Shown in pieces: positions 1-8,908 of a stretch of DNA of 64,000 bases. The translations under genes and the position numbers were made by a program. Every line of letters begins with the position of its first letter. Position 1 is the stretch's first letter. The notes under the pieces were generated by a model. It was given only the letters and a program-made list of their open reading frames with translations. It was not told where the DNA came from and ran no database searches. The DNA lies in NCBI GenBank assembly GCA_964633715.1, contig CAZWHQ010000013.1:1-64000 (forward strand), given 5' to 3'. The DNA comes from JAUWVG01 sp964633715 (GTDB lineage Bacteria > Acidobacteriota > Aminicenantia > Aminicenantales > Aminicenantaceae).

Positions 1-1
1 A

Positions 2-1282
2 GGTCCATCAGGATTTCATCCCTCACGCGAGACGTCCTTTAATCACACAAACTGGACTTCTCCCTATTATTTGCATTCACGTTTTATTTTTGCAGGAGAT
101 AATCTGGAACTTATTCATGTCAAAGGAGAAATCCACAAGGAAAGATTTTCGGATTATTTCAGCCTTTTTCCAAAAAAACGTTATCTTCAATACGATAGAA
201 ATACACCTGTTTTTCTTCAGTGTTTGCTTCCAAAAGGAAGAACACTGAAAAATTCTTTCTATTACTCGAAGAAGACTGAGTACGAAGAAGCAGCTGAATT
301 ATATAGAAAGTTATTGCCGCTTATGGCCGATAATTCCACAAACATTCTCATCGGGCATTATTATCAAAATATAGTCGATCTCGCTCAAGAACTGAATATT
401 CCAAATATTTCTTCGTTTAAAATGGACAGTATTTACCCTTTCCCCTATCAGGCTCCAGGAGGGCACAACAGCTCATTTGGAAATCAGCTTGTAGCTGAAC
501 AGTTTTTGTTCTGGTTGTCAGGAGAAACACAAGGATCGCATTCAATTATAGTGACAAAAGATCTTTTAGAGCCAATTGATATGCATATATTGAAAAAAAA
601 ATATCCGTTATCTTATTTTACATCGATAAAAATTGGATTTGACAATAAATCCATTGGTCATTTTCTAAATGCTTTTAACTCTCCTAATGCAGGCCAAGGT
701 TCTCCAACTATGTTTAACGGGACTGATGTTGTATCTCTTCTATTTATGAAAAGAAAAAAAGCTCCTCCTCCCGATAGTACTTTTATACCCCTCAATTTTG
801 AATTGAAATCCGGGCAAGAAGTGAAATTCAAAATTCAATCCCCATCTGGCACAAAAGAACTTCCTTTCGGGAAGATCAACCTCTTTGCTAATAATTTTAA
901 TATGGGTTTTCTCACTATAGAAGAAATCGAATTTACATCAAAAGGGTACATTTTTTCCGGAAATCCGCAAATACCGCTGAGTAAACTGCAAGACAGAGAT
1001 GTCGCACTATTTATTGGGAACGAGAAAATATTTACCTGTACGATTATCCAAGAGGGCCTTTTATTATCACCCCCTGCAGGTGTATCTTATAAGGTTATCC
1101 GACCCTTCCCCTCAGGATATATTAATCCAAAACAATTAAAGGATATAGGACATCTCACCATGGACCTTGAAACTCCAGATGGGACAAATTATTCAATCCC
1201 CTTTGCCCGATATGTGAAGAGATCTGTCAAACTCAAAAGAACTGACGATAAATTGACACATTTAAAGCATTCTCAGCACTAA
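2..1282 (+). CDS. SGNH/AlgX-like polysaccharide acetyltransferase-type protein, 5' end outside window
   Basis: The reading frame is open to the left edge (no stop between base 2 and the TTG at 71), so the N-terminus lies outside the window and the TTG is probably not the start. About 427 codons are visible. The segment ending in GGHNSSFGNQLVAE, preceded by an Asp about 14 residues upstream, resembles the C-terminal Asp...His block of SGNH/AlgX-type hydrolases, which add or remove acetyl groups on exported polysaccharides. The following ~200 residues are a beta-rich tail I do not recognise. It lies 6 bp before the O-antigen ligase gene, which supports a role in periplasmic modification of the same polymer. 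The family call rests on one motif and on context. Confidence 0.6.
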   Translation, partial: GPSGFHPSRETSFNHTNWTSPYYLHSRFIFAGDNLELIHVKGEIHKERFSDYFSLFPKKRYLQYDRNTPVFLQCLLPKGRTLKNSFYYSKKTEYEEAAELYRKLLPLMADNSTNILIGHYYQNIVDLAQELNIPNISSFKMDSIYPFPYQAPGGHNSSFGNQLVAEQFLFWLSGETQGSHSIIVTKDLLEPIDMHILKKKYPLSYFTSIKIGFDNKSIGHFLNAFNSPNAGQGSPTMFNGTDVVSLLFMKRKKAPPPDSTFIPLNFELKSGQEVKFKIQSPSGTKELPFGKINLFANNFNMGFLTIEEIEFTSKGYIFSGNPQIPLSKLQDRDVALFIGNEKIFTCTIIQEGLLLSPPAGVSYKVIRPFPSGYINPKQLKDIGHLTMDLETPDGTNYSIPFARYVKRSVKLKRTDDKLTHLKHSQH

Positions 1283-1288
1283 AGCGAA

Positions 1289-2551
1289 ATGATGAAAGCA
1301 AATTCCTGGATAGACTTCGCTCAACTCTTAATATTGGGACTGGCATCTCCTTTTTTCCTGTTTCCATCCATGAAGTTTATCTGGATCCTTCTTATTTTTC
1401 CGCTGTTCTGTATTGTAAGGAAGTTATTCAAAAAGAGTTGTATTGATAGGACTATTGCCGACTGGGCCGTTTTAATTCTGGTCATTCAGGTTTTCCTAAC
1501 TTGTTTTGTTGTAGATGACCTTTTGCTTTCTCTCCCCAAAATCATGGGGATTCTTTTCGGTATTGCAGCTTTTTATACAATAGCCGCCCTGTTAAAAAAT
1601 GAAAAATTGATTAAAATTGGAATAATTGTATTCCTCGGAAGCGGATTGATTTTTTCAGTTGTCTCTATCCTTGGAATGCTGAGAAAAAACGTAAAGCAAC
1701 TTGATGCATTAGCTGATATTTCCTCTCTCATTCCTAAATTGAGCTTCAAGCTTCCCGGGGCAGAGGAGGGCTTTAATCCCAATCCTATAGGCGGTATATT
1801 GATTCTTATAATCCCCCTGTATCTCATCTTATTTTTTTCCTATTTCAGGAAGAATAAACAAAATTTTCAGATATACCAGTCCACTTTTCTTAAAGTTTTC
1901 TTACTGATAGGAATTTTAATATCCTGCGGAGTGCTGCTTCTCACTCAATCGAGAGCAAGCTGGATCGGATTGCTACTGAGCTGCAGTCTCTTGTTGTTTC
2001 CCACTAGGAAGGCAAAAAAATTTGGTATCTTACTGATTGTCTTTTTTATTGTTTTTTACATAATGCTAGTCGGCCTCGATAAAATTCCACTCAGTACAGA
2101 AATAGAAAAAATGAGATTCGTGAGTCGGGTCGAACTCTGGGATTTTGCTGTAGAAATAATAACAGAACATCCCATTTTGGGTTTTGGGATGAATCGCATC
2201 CGGCAGCATCCAGAGGTGGGTTATGAAATGGCCCATGTCCACAACCATCTCCTGCACACAGCAGCGGAGTTGGGGATACCGGGGCTAGTCGCTTATTTGG
2301 CTTTATTGATCTGTATGGGTATCATGTGTTTCGAAATCTGGAAGAACTCAAAAATCGGGTGGATGCGTATAGCAATCCTTGGTCTGGGATGTGGACAACT
2401 GGCTCATTTTATTTTCGGCCTTGCAGATTCCGTTCCTCTTGGGTCTAAAATTGGAATTTTTTTCTGGATTTCTCTGGGCCTTATAGCGGCCATGTATAAT
2501 TTTAGAGAAAAAGGATTTGAGCAAGATGATCCTAGAAAGGTTTCTTCATGA
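1289..2551 (+). CDS. O-antigen ligase/polymerase family membrane protein (Wzy_C)
   Basis: A polytopic membrane protein of 420 residues with about ten hydrophobic segments. The segment QSRASWIGLLLS followed by a large periplasmic loop carrying HPILGFGMNRI and HVHNHLLHTAAELGIPG is the typical Wzy_C/WaaL signature (SR...G, then GxG, then H-N-xxL...E-G-G). The family transfers or polymerises undecaprenyl-linked glycans in the periplasm; sequence alone does not tell ligase from polymerase. The start ATGATG lies 6 bp after the previous stop, and the stop overlaps the next gene by ATGA, so the two are probably translationally coupled. A second member of the family lies at 44294-46372. Confidence 0.88.
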   Translation: MMKANSWIDFAQLLILGLASPFFLFPSMKFIWILLIFPLFCIVRKLFKKSCIDRTIADWAVLILVIQVFLTCFVVDDLLLSLPKIMGILFGIAAFYTIAALLKNEKLIKIGIIVFLGSGLIFSVVSILGMLRKNVKQLDALADISSLIPKLSFKLPGAEEGFNPNPIGGILILIIPLYLILFFSYFRKNKQNFQIYQSTFLKVFLLIGILISCGVLLLTQSRASWIGLLLSCSLLLFPTRKAKKFGILLIVFFIVFYIMLVGLDKIPLSTEIEKMRFVSRVELWDFAVEIITEHPILGFGMNRIRQHPEVGYEMAHVHNHLLHTAAELGIPGLVAYLALLICMGIMCFEIWKNSKIGWMRIAILGLGCGQLAHFIFGLADSVPLGSKIGIFFWISLGLIAAMYNFREKGFEQDDPRKVSS

Positions 2552-3183
2552 GTGAATTTCCTGGGATTCCATGGGATAAAATTATCCTAAATTTGATATG
2601 GATTTTTGGTCTTGCTCTTATTCTGGCTGTTTTAAGTTATTTTGAATTTCTGGTTCACTTAAAGAAGGCCAAAAGAAAGGAACTCTTCAGAAAAAACATC
2701 TTAAAAAAGGCCATTCTCTCGGGTTTCATTTTAGTTCTCTTAGGGATTTGTGCTTCATTTATCCTGGCTTTGGTCTCCGAAGAACCCGAAGCGATTATTA
2801 TTAAAAACAGAGTTCAAATTCCTCTATCCAGCCTTCAAGGAAAAAAAATTGATTTTAAAGATTATATCTTCCTTTCAGAGAATGGACATATCCGAACTCG
2901 AAAGATCCAGTATGAGGAATCAAGATATCTCATCCGCATTATAGCCTATGGACCGGAAGTGCTGGGAGAAACCCCAAATATTAAAATGTATATAGGCATT
3001 TATCAAATAGCAGATTATTTTACTGCGGCTCATTATGAAGAGAGAATTTTTGAATTCCAGAGCAAAAAAAGAGAGAAAAGAAGGCTGCGGATAGAATTTG
3101 TTAATGATTACTTTGATCCGTTGAAGAAACTGAATCGAAACGTTATGATACATTTGCTTGAGATAATCAAAGTCAATGAATGA
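2548..3183 (+). CDS. two-TM membrane protein with periplasmic carbohydrate-binding-like beta-sandwich
   Basis: 211 residues: two strongly hydrophobic segments (about residues 10-32 and 52-74) separated by a basic loop, then a roughly 135-residue soluble domain. The end of that domain, RIEFVNDYFDPLKKLNRNVM, looks like the NDY...DRN calcium-site strand of CBM36/CBM60-type xylan-binding modules, with Asn in place of the usual Asp before RN. I infer a membrane-tethered carbohydrate-binding domain. Its start overlaps the stop of the ligase gene (ATGA), so the two proteins are probably made together and may form a complex. No enzyme motif is visible. The gene call is secure, the domain call tentative. 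Confidence 0.65.
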   Translation: MSEFPGIPWDKIILNLIWIFGLALILAVLSYFEFLVHLKKAKRKELFRKNILKKAILSGFILVLLGICASFILALVSEEPEAIIIKNRVQIPLSSLQGKKIDFKDYIFLSENGHIRTRKIQYEESRYLIRIIAYGPEVLGETPNIKMYIGIYQIADYFTAAHYEERIFEFQSKKREKRRLRIEFVNDYFDPLKKLNRNVMIHLLEIIKVNE

Positions 3184-3210
3184 ATTGACACTTTAAAAGC
3201 TCTAAAATAG

Positions 3211-4932
3211 ATGCCTGGATTTGTCGGATATATTTCACTTCAAAAAAAAACTGATGTTGAACTTCATATGCAAAATATCCTTGACCTAAAGTTTGATGAA
3301 ATTCAGACTAATCACTACTGTATCAGATACTATTCCAATAACAAGTTCGACAAGGATAAAATCTTCCGAGAAGACGATAAGGTCATCATAGGGTTTGATG
3401 GTTATCTTCTAAATTCCAGCAAGCTTCAAACACAACATAATTCAACAAATAATTTTCTTCTCTTTAAAAAGCTTTATGAATTATATGGAATTAATTTTGT
3501 TAAAGAACTGAGAGGAAGTTTTTCTGGTTTTATTTTTGATAAGCAGACAGAAAATTGGCATATATACACTGACCATATAAGCACAAAACCACTTTTCTAT
3601 TATTTTAATCAAAAACAATTCATTTTTTCTTCGTCTCTCAAGTCCATCACGGAGATACTTAAGCAGCTAGGTCAAAGGATATGCCTTTCAGAACTGGGAG
3701 CCTATTACATGTTGACGTTTGGATTCATGCTGGGAGATGAGACTCTGATTCAGGAGATCAAAAAAGTACCAGCGGGGACGATTCTCACAAAAAAAAATGC
3801 CCAATTAAAGGAATTTAGCTACTATGCTTTGAAGAATACAGCCTATGTGTCTGATAAAAAACAAGATATAATTGAAAACCTTGATGTTCTTTTTACTGAG
3901 GCACTAAAACTTGAATATGAAAAAGACAGAGAAGCCGGATATAGCCATATTGCAACTCTCAGCGGAGGATTGGATAGCCGAATGAATGTATTCTACGCAG
4001 TCAAAAACGGTTTTCGTGATATCCAAGCCTTCTGTTTTTCTCAAAGTAAATACCTTGATGAATTTATAGCAAGAAAAGTTTCAAATTATCTCGCTATCGA
4101 TTTTTTGTTTTTTCCTTTGGATGGAGGTGATTATCTGAACGAGTTAGATGATGTTCTTGTTGCCAACGATGGTCTTATTCTTTACTCAGGCTCAGCCCAC
4201 GATCTGAATACCATCAAAAAACTTGATTTTAGCAATAGAGGAATGATCCACACGGGTCAAATCGGAGATTTGGTTCTAGGTTCATATCTAAAAGATAAAA
4301 TGCATCATCCAGTTTCGCCCTCAATCATTAAACACACTTCTTATTCTTCAACACTTTTAAATAAAATTCCTCCAAGCATATCCACAGAACTTACAAATAA
4401 GTATGCCAATGGGGAATTATTCTCTTTCTATGAAAGATGCATAAACGGAGCCTATAACGGTAATTTTATGGGATACCAATTCACTGAAGTCTCATCCCCT
4501 TTTCTTTATATCGAATTCCTTGACTATGCTATAAATATCCATCCAAAATTCAGGTGTCTACAAAAAATTTATCTGGAATGGATTGCAAAAAAAAATAAAG
4601 AAATGGCAAAATTTAAGTGGGAGAAATGGAATAGAAAACCTACCCTGATGAATTTTAATCTTAGACCTTATTACAGAATCTACCAAAGGCGGCTCAGGAA
4701 TTTTAATATAAGAAGAGGCAAAGGTTTGTATTCCATGAATCCCTTTGAACACTGGTATTCCACAAATCCTAGTCTTCCAGCATTTTTCAATAAAAACCTA
4801 AAAGACAACATCGAAACATTAGATGCCTTTCCTCTGTTAAAGCAGGATACACTGGAATTATTCAACAAAGGTACGGTACTGGAAAAAACTCAAGTGTTGA
4901 CACTCATTAATGCAATCAAGTTTCTTTCCTAA
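3211..4932 (+). CDS. asparagine synthase-like protein lacking the glutaminase cysteine
   Basis: 573 residues with the two-domain AsnB layout. The N-terminus reads MPGFVGYI where glutamine-hydrolysing family members have MCGI/F-G: the N-terminal nucleophile Cys is replaced by Pro, so glutaminase activity should be absent. The C-terminal synthetase domain keeps the ATP-pyrophosphatase loop SGGLDSR (about residue 251). Such proteins in polysaccharide loci are thought to amidate a sugar acid or use ammonia directly; the substrate is unknown. It starts 27 bp after the preceding gene. Its 3' end overlaps the convergent radical SAM gene by 17 bp, leaving no room for a terminator between them. Confidence 0.82.
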   Translation: MPGFVGYISLQKKTDVELHMQNILDLKFDEIQTNHYCIRYYSNNKFDKDKIFREDDKVIIGFDGYLLNSSKLQTQHNSTNNFLLFKKLYELYGINFVKELRGSFSGFIFDKQTENWHIYTDHISTKPLFYYFNQKQFIFSSSLKSITEILKQLGQRICLSELGAYYMLTFGFMLGDETLIQEIKKVPAGTILTKKNAQLKEFSYYALKNTAYVSDKKQDIIENLDVLFTEALKLEYEKDREAGYSHIATLSGGLDSRMNVFYAVKNGFRDIQAFCFSQSKYLDEFIARKVSNYLAIDFLFFPLDGGDYLNELDDVLVANDGLILYSGSAHDLNTIKKLDFSNRGMIHTGQIGDLVLGSYLKDKMHHPVSPSIIKHTSYSSTLLNKIPPSISTELTNKYANGELFSFYERCINGAYNGNFMGYQFTEVSSPFLYIEFLDYAINIHPKFRCLQKIYLEWIAKKNKEMAKFKWEKWNRKPTLMNFNLRPYYRIYQRRLRNFNIRRGKGLYSMNPFEHWYSTNPSLPAFFNKNLKDNIETLDAFPLLKQDTLELFNKGTVLEKTQVLTLINAIKFLS

Positions 4933-6352
4933 TCACTGATTTGTTGGATTTGAATAATCTGATGAATTTGCCTCCATATCTTATCATCAATTGAGGATAT
5001 CCCTTTGCTGGTGTGGTCTTTAACGCTAGCCATATCCTTCGCAGTCGGCGAAAACGAACACTTTTTCGACGACGCCCTTCTAACTCGGCAGAAAATATTG
5101 AATGCTCGTCTGCCAGCTCATTTTGAGAGAGGTTTTTTGTCGGCATAGTTACACTGAAATGCAGATCGACTACTGACCAGTCAATATCGTCCTTCACAAA
5201 ATCGTGAGCTTTTGCATAGTCATAGGCCTCGCAACCAGGATAGGGAGTAAAAATCGTGACTGCCGCGTAATCTGGATCGATCTCCTTTATAAGGTCCTTA
5301 GTTTCCCGAATAGTGTCTCTACTTTCACTTAAAGAACCCACCATTAGGTAGGCATGTCTTTTGAGCCCTAATTTTTTTGAGATCCTGAACGTTTCCTTGA
5401 TCTTGTTGATGTTAGAATCCTTTTTTAATTCATCTAGAATGATTTGAGATCCGCTTTCTACACCAACCCACACCTCGATGCACCCGGCTTCTTTCATTTT
5501 TGTCAACAGTTCTTCATCAACGGTATTGACATGGACATTACAGCCCCAGATTACACCCAGTTTTCTTTTTTTTAATTCATCACAAAAACGAAAAACCCGT
5601 TTCCTGTTTACAGTAAAAGTGTCATCGTGAAAGTTAATTCGTTTGATCTTATAATCGGTGACCAGTTCCTCGATCTCGTCGATGATATTTTTGGGTGAGC
5701 GCATCCGAAATTTCCGTGTCCAGATTGTATGAGATGCACAATACGTACATTGAAAAGGACATCCTCGGCTGGAGAAAAGGTTAGCAGTTCTTTTTCCTGT
5801 ACCCATGCAATGCAATTCTGAAAACTTTTTCTGCTTCATCAAATCCCGAGCCGGAAAAGGGATTTGATCAATATCTTCGATCAATGGTCGAAATGGATTA
5901 TGGCAAATCTCCCCATTCTTACGAAAGGAAATCCCAAGAATGGATTCCCGGGGAGTTTTGTGCTCGACAGACTTTACGATATCCAGAAAAGTAGCCTCTC
6001 CTTCCCCTCGGGCAACGATATCGATGTGAACATCACTCAAGGTACTTTCAGGCAGGCTTGTCGGATGAGCTCCTCCAAAAACGATTGGGACAGATGGATT
6101 GCTTTTTTTGATGAGCCGGGCCAATTCACGACCGTGGGTCATCATAGGCGAAGTGGCAGTTATGCCGACTATATCCGCTTGAGAGGCTTCAAGGACAATT
6201 TTATCATCGGTCTCCCATGCTCCGATTATTATACTGACATCTTTATAGCCGTTAATCCTTAGATAGGAGGCTAAATACCCGAGATTAAGAGGTTCATTGA
6301 CCCAGTCAGGGGCATGTTTGTAGGCTTTTGGCTGAATCAAAACAACTTTCAT
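4916..6352 (-). CDS. B12-binding-type radical SAM protein
   Basis: 478 residues from ATG 6352; a TTG at 6370 would add six residues, but the homologous remnant at 7315-7347 begins at the same ATG with the same upstream bases. Residues 1-125 form a B12-binding-like Rossmann domain (LNLGYLASYLR, then FGGAHPT, then GEGE), without the DxHxxG cobalamin-ligand motif. A radical SAM domain follows with C198, C202 and C205 (RGCPFQCTYC). Such proteins perform methylations or other radical chemistry on unactivated carbon; here the substrate is probably a sugar or lipid precursor. It is the last gene of the minus-strand operon that starts with wecB. A paralogue lies at 47649-48911. Confidence 0.85.
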   Translation of the reverse strand: MKVVLIQPKAYKHAPDWVNEPLNLGYLASYLRINGYKDVSIIIGAWETDDKIVLEASQADIVGITATSPMMTHGRELARLIKKSNPSVPIVFGGAHPTSLPESTLSDVHIDIVARGEGEATFLDIVKSVEHKTPRESILGISFRKNGEICHNPFRPLIEDIDQIPFPARDLMKQKKFSELHCMGTGKRTANLFSSRGCPFQCTYCASHTIWTRKFRMRSPKNIIDEIEELVTDYKIKRINFHDDTFTVNRKRVFRFCDELKKRKLGVIWGCNVHVNTVDEELLTKMKEAGCIEVWVGVESGSQIILDELKKDSNINKIKETFRISKKLGLKRHAYLMVGSLSESRDTIRETKDLIKEIDPDYAAVTIFTPYPGCEAYDYAKAHDFVKDDIDWSVVDLHFSVTMPTKNLSQNELADEHSIFSAELEGRRRKSVRFRRLRRIWLALKTTPAKGYPQLMIRYGGKFIRLFKSNKSVIRKET

Positions 6353-6403
6353 AGAAAGACTCTTTCTCAAAATATATTTTACATCATATTCTTCAGGATG
6401 ATT

Positions 6404-7315
6404 TTATCTCTTTATAACATAAACTCCCAGGTGGCTCGACCTTAGGTCCTCTTCATCTAGACCTTTTATCGAAGGATCGATGGTTTGGGGTAAAGCTTTG
6501 TCCAGCCGGTTCCACTCATAGATAAATCTGAAGTCTATATCCTCGATTTGATTGAATATTTCTCGCCAATGACTTTTCCTCAGCCTGTTTCCACGTTGAG
6601 ATTGAATTTCTCGAGAATATGCTTCCAAAGGTTCAGAGAGGAAGGCAAATGGCTCGTCAACAAAATCTCTGTGATCTTCCAGATGGATGCTGTGAAGCAT
6701 TGTCCCGCCATTGTTCAGCATAGACACAAGATTCTTCATCAATGCTGGAATATCTTCCAAGGGAACATGTTCTAAGACAGAGAAGGAATAAATGAAATCC
6801 ACAGGAGTGTTCAGTTTACTTTTTGCAAAATCCATCGGCGCCAAATATTCTATCCCTATATTTTTTAGGGAATCAAAGCTAAAAGATTTGATGGAGAGTA
6901 ATTGGTTAAGGCGTTTTCTGATTTTGTCATGTTTTTCGAAAGGCGCGAGATTATCGCGAATGATCGAAGGGAAAGATTGACTCAAAGATCTTTTCAAATG
7001 GGCAGGACAGGCTAGAGGAAACAAATCTGTCGCAATCACTTTTTTTGCTCCTAATAAATGAAAAACTGTTGCATGACTCAGTACCCAGCCACTGCCCAAT
7101 TCGAGGCAGATCTTATCCCTGATTGGAGGATGTTTCGAGAGATGAAAATTATGGGCTACCTGGATTGAACAGAGATCTATTCGCTTTGATGTGGAGGCTA
7201 ATTTTTTTGCTTCCCTGTTATTCGAGTGATTCTTGTAAAGGTCTGACTGCCGAACCTTTGATTTCAACTCTTTGGGAATCACTTTTTTAAGGAAGGGCTT
7301 CATCATATTCACCAT
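6404..7315 (-). CDS. class I SAM-dependent methyltransferase
   Basis: 303 residues. Motif I is LELGSGWVLSHATVFHL, followed by the acidic strand VIATDLFP, and the motif IV region reads FIYSFSVLEHVPLEDIP, all typical of a Rossmann-fold SAM methyltransferase. The acceptor cannot be told from sequence; sugar O- or N-methylation is likely from context. The start ATG at 7315 overlaps the stop of a 10-codon remnant ORF (TAATG), so translation may be coupled to it. Two further Met codons at residues 4 and 5 are alternative starts. It lies between gmhA and the radical SAM gene in one operon. Confidence 0.82.
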   Translation of the reverse strand: MVNMMKPFLKKVIPKELKSKVRQSDLYKNHSNNREAKKLASTSKRIDLCSIQVAHNFHLSKHPPIRDKICLELGSGWVLSHATVFHLLGAKKVIATDLFPLACPAHLKRSLSQSFPSIIRDNLAPFEKHDKIRKRLNQLLSIKSFSFDSLKNIGIEYLAPMDFAKSKLNTPVDFIYSFSVLEHVPLEDIPALMKNLVSMLNNGGTMLHSIHLEDHRDFVDEPFAFLSEPLEAYSREIQSQRGNRLRKSHWREIFNQIEDIDFRFIYEWNRLDKALPQTIDPSIKGLDEEDLRSSHLGVYVIKR

Positions 7316-7347
7316 TAGGCTCTAGGCTGAATCAATACAACTTTCAT
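7315..7347 (-). pseudogene. 5' remnant of a second B12-type radical SAM gene (10 codons)
   Basis: On the minus strand this reads MKVVLIQPRA and then TAA. It matches the first ten codons of the radical SAM gene starting at 6352 (MKVVLIQPKA), and the similarity also covers the six bases before the ATG. Over about 38 bases only three differ. I infer a tandem copy of the radical SAM gene from which all but the first ten codons was deleted, or a recombination footprint. Its stop overlaps the methyltransferase start, so it may now act as a short leader ORF. Confidence 0.6.
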
Positions 7348-7356
7348 AGAAAGTTC

Positions 7357-7941
7357 TTACTCATGTTTTTCTTTGAGTTTATTGTCCAGAATTTGCATGA
7401 CCACATGAGTCAGTATGAGATGAATGTCCTCGACTATCTGCATATCATCTATATTCACTGTGATCGACTTTTTGGCTGTTTCCGCCAAAACTCCACCATC
7501 AAAGCCGGAAAACCCAATGGACACAGCTCCAGTTTCGTTAGCATACTTGATGGCCTCAATAACATTTTTGGAATTTCCACTCCCCGACAGACCTATAACT
7601 ACATCATCCTTTTTTAAAAAATTCTTTAACTGCTCGACAAAAATGCAGTCATAGGACACATCGTTGGCATAGGCAGAGACAATAGGCATATTGTCATTTA
7701 AACAGAATGCTTTGATCCTTTTTTCCCGGCCATAACTCAAACATTTGTTCAGATCACAGACAAAATGAGCGGCGGTTGCACCGCTCCCTCCATTCCCCAT
7801 CAAAAATATTTGACTCTCCCTTTCGATAGCTTCAAATAACGTATGCACTATATCTTCAAAATCGTCAGGGTTGAGAGAATCCATTGTTCTTTTTAAGTTT
7901 TCGATATACTGAAGAAAAGACTTTTTAATCATATTATTCAT
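7357..7941 (-). CDS. gmhA: D-sedoheptulose-7-phosphate isomerase (SIS domain)
   Basis: 194 residues, the usual GmhA length. SIS-domain features: FLMGNGGSGATAAHFVCDL near the N-terminus (phosphosugar-binding Ser and His) and GLSGSGNSKNVIEAI. Near the C-terminus, EDIHLILTHVV holds the Glu and His typical of the active site. The enzyme turns sedoheptulose 7-phosphate into D-glycero-D-manno-heptose 7-phosphate, the first committed step of NDP-heptose synthesis. The start overlaps the end of hddA by 8 bp, and hddA and hddC lie directly upstream, so this is a heptose-precursor operon. No gmhB phosphatase is present in the window. Confidence 0.9.
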   Translation of the reverse strand: MNNMIKKSFLQYIENLKRTMDSLNPDDFEDIVHTLFEAIERESQIFLMGNGGSGATAAHFVCDLNKCLSYGREKRIKAFCLNDNMPIVSAYANDVSYDCIFVEQLKNFLKKDDVVIGLSGSGNSKNVIEAIKYANETGAVSIGFSGFDGGVLAETAKKSITVNIDDMQIVEDIHLILTHVVMQILDNKLKEKHE

Positions 7942-8908
7942 CCGTATAGATTATTTTTGATCCCTCGTTCTCAAGATTAAATTTCAACTCCCTTAATTTC
8001 AACTCTTTTCTCAAATCGTCTTGATATTGGGGGGGGCAAAAGAAAAGGAAAAATCCACCTCCTCCAGCGCCCAATATCTTGCCACCTGTTGCGCCCGCTT
8101 TTAGTCCTCGACGATAATAATCATCAATTTTTGGGTTGGAGATGTTCGAGGCCAGGCCCTTCTTAAGCTGCCATCCCAGGTTCAATAATCCGCCGATTTT
8201 TTCTATTTGTCCTTCTAAGAGAGATGATCTGATGTCTTCGGCCAGTTTTACCAATTCTTTTATACTGCCGTATTTATTTTTGTCTTTTATGCCGGATTTT
8301 TGTTCAAATAATATGTCCGAGGCCTGTCTTTCATTTCCAAAGTAAAACATCAGTAAGTACTTTTTCAGCTCTTTTTGGACATCCTTTTTAACTATTAAAG
8401 GTTCAAGGTCCACCGATTCATCCTTGTTGAACCTTATAAAATTTAATCCTCCATAGCTGGCGGCATATTGATCCTGTTTCCCGATGGGCTCCTTTAAAAC
8501 CTCTATTTCAATCTCACAGGCATCGGCGGCCAGTTTTTCCTTTGAAACAGGGACGCCCTTAAATGTGTAAAGAGCATGGAGAAGACATACGGTAAAAGAA
8601 CTTGAAGAGCCTAATCCTGTTCCTGCAGGGACATCGGCCAGGCTCGCAATCTCAATCCCTGTTTCTATCTCAACTTTTTTCAGGCACTCCCGGACTAAAG
8701 GGTGTTTGATATCTTCAACTTTTTCGACATCTTCTACTTTTGAATATTTAATTCTGATCTTATCATGAAAATAATCATGTATGATTATGTGCATATATTT
8801 ATCTATAGAGCTGCTCAGGACGGCCCCATAATCCTGTTTATAGAAATCTCTCAGATCACTTCCCCCGCCACAGAAGCTCAGTCTAAAAGGAGTCTTTGCG
8901 ATGATCAT
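7934..8908 (-). CDS. hddA: D-glycero-D-manno-heptose 7-phosphate kinase (GHMP family)
   Basis: 324 residues. The N-terminus MIIAKTPFRLSFCGGGSDL is typical of heptose 7-phosphate and fucose-type GHMP kinases. The ATP loop is PAGTGLGSSSSFTV, and motif 3 is ATGGKILGAGGGGFFLF. In the GDP-heptose route this enzyme phosphorylates C1 of the heptose 7-phosphate made by GmhA. It overlaps both neighbours (4 bp with hddC, 8 bp with gmhA), as expected for a coupled pathway. Fucokinase-type GHMP enzymes look similar, but the gmhA and hddC neighbours favour heptose. Confidence 0.87.
   Translation of the reverse strand: MIIAKTPFRLSFCGGGSDLRDFYKQDYGAVLSSSIDKYMHIIIHDYFHDKIRIKYSKVEDVEKVEDIKHPLVRECLKKVEIETGIEIASLADVPAGTGLGSSSSFTVCLLHALYTFKGVPVSKEKLAADACEIEIEVLKEPIGKQDQYAASYGGLNFIRFNKDESVDLEPLIVKKDVQKELKKYLLMFYFGNERQASDILFEQKSGIKDKNKYGSIKELVKLAEDIRSSLLEGQIEKIGGLLNLGWQLKKGLASNISNPKIDDYYRRGLKAGATGGKILGAGGGGFFLFFCPPQYQDDLRKELKLRELKFNLENEGSKIIYTDE

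Noticed and set aside
5864..6262. 132-codon plus-strand ORF opposite the radical SAM gene
   Set aside because: It is the antisense of a well-supported gene with clear motifs, has no start signal and no protein-like features.
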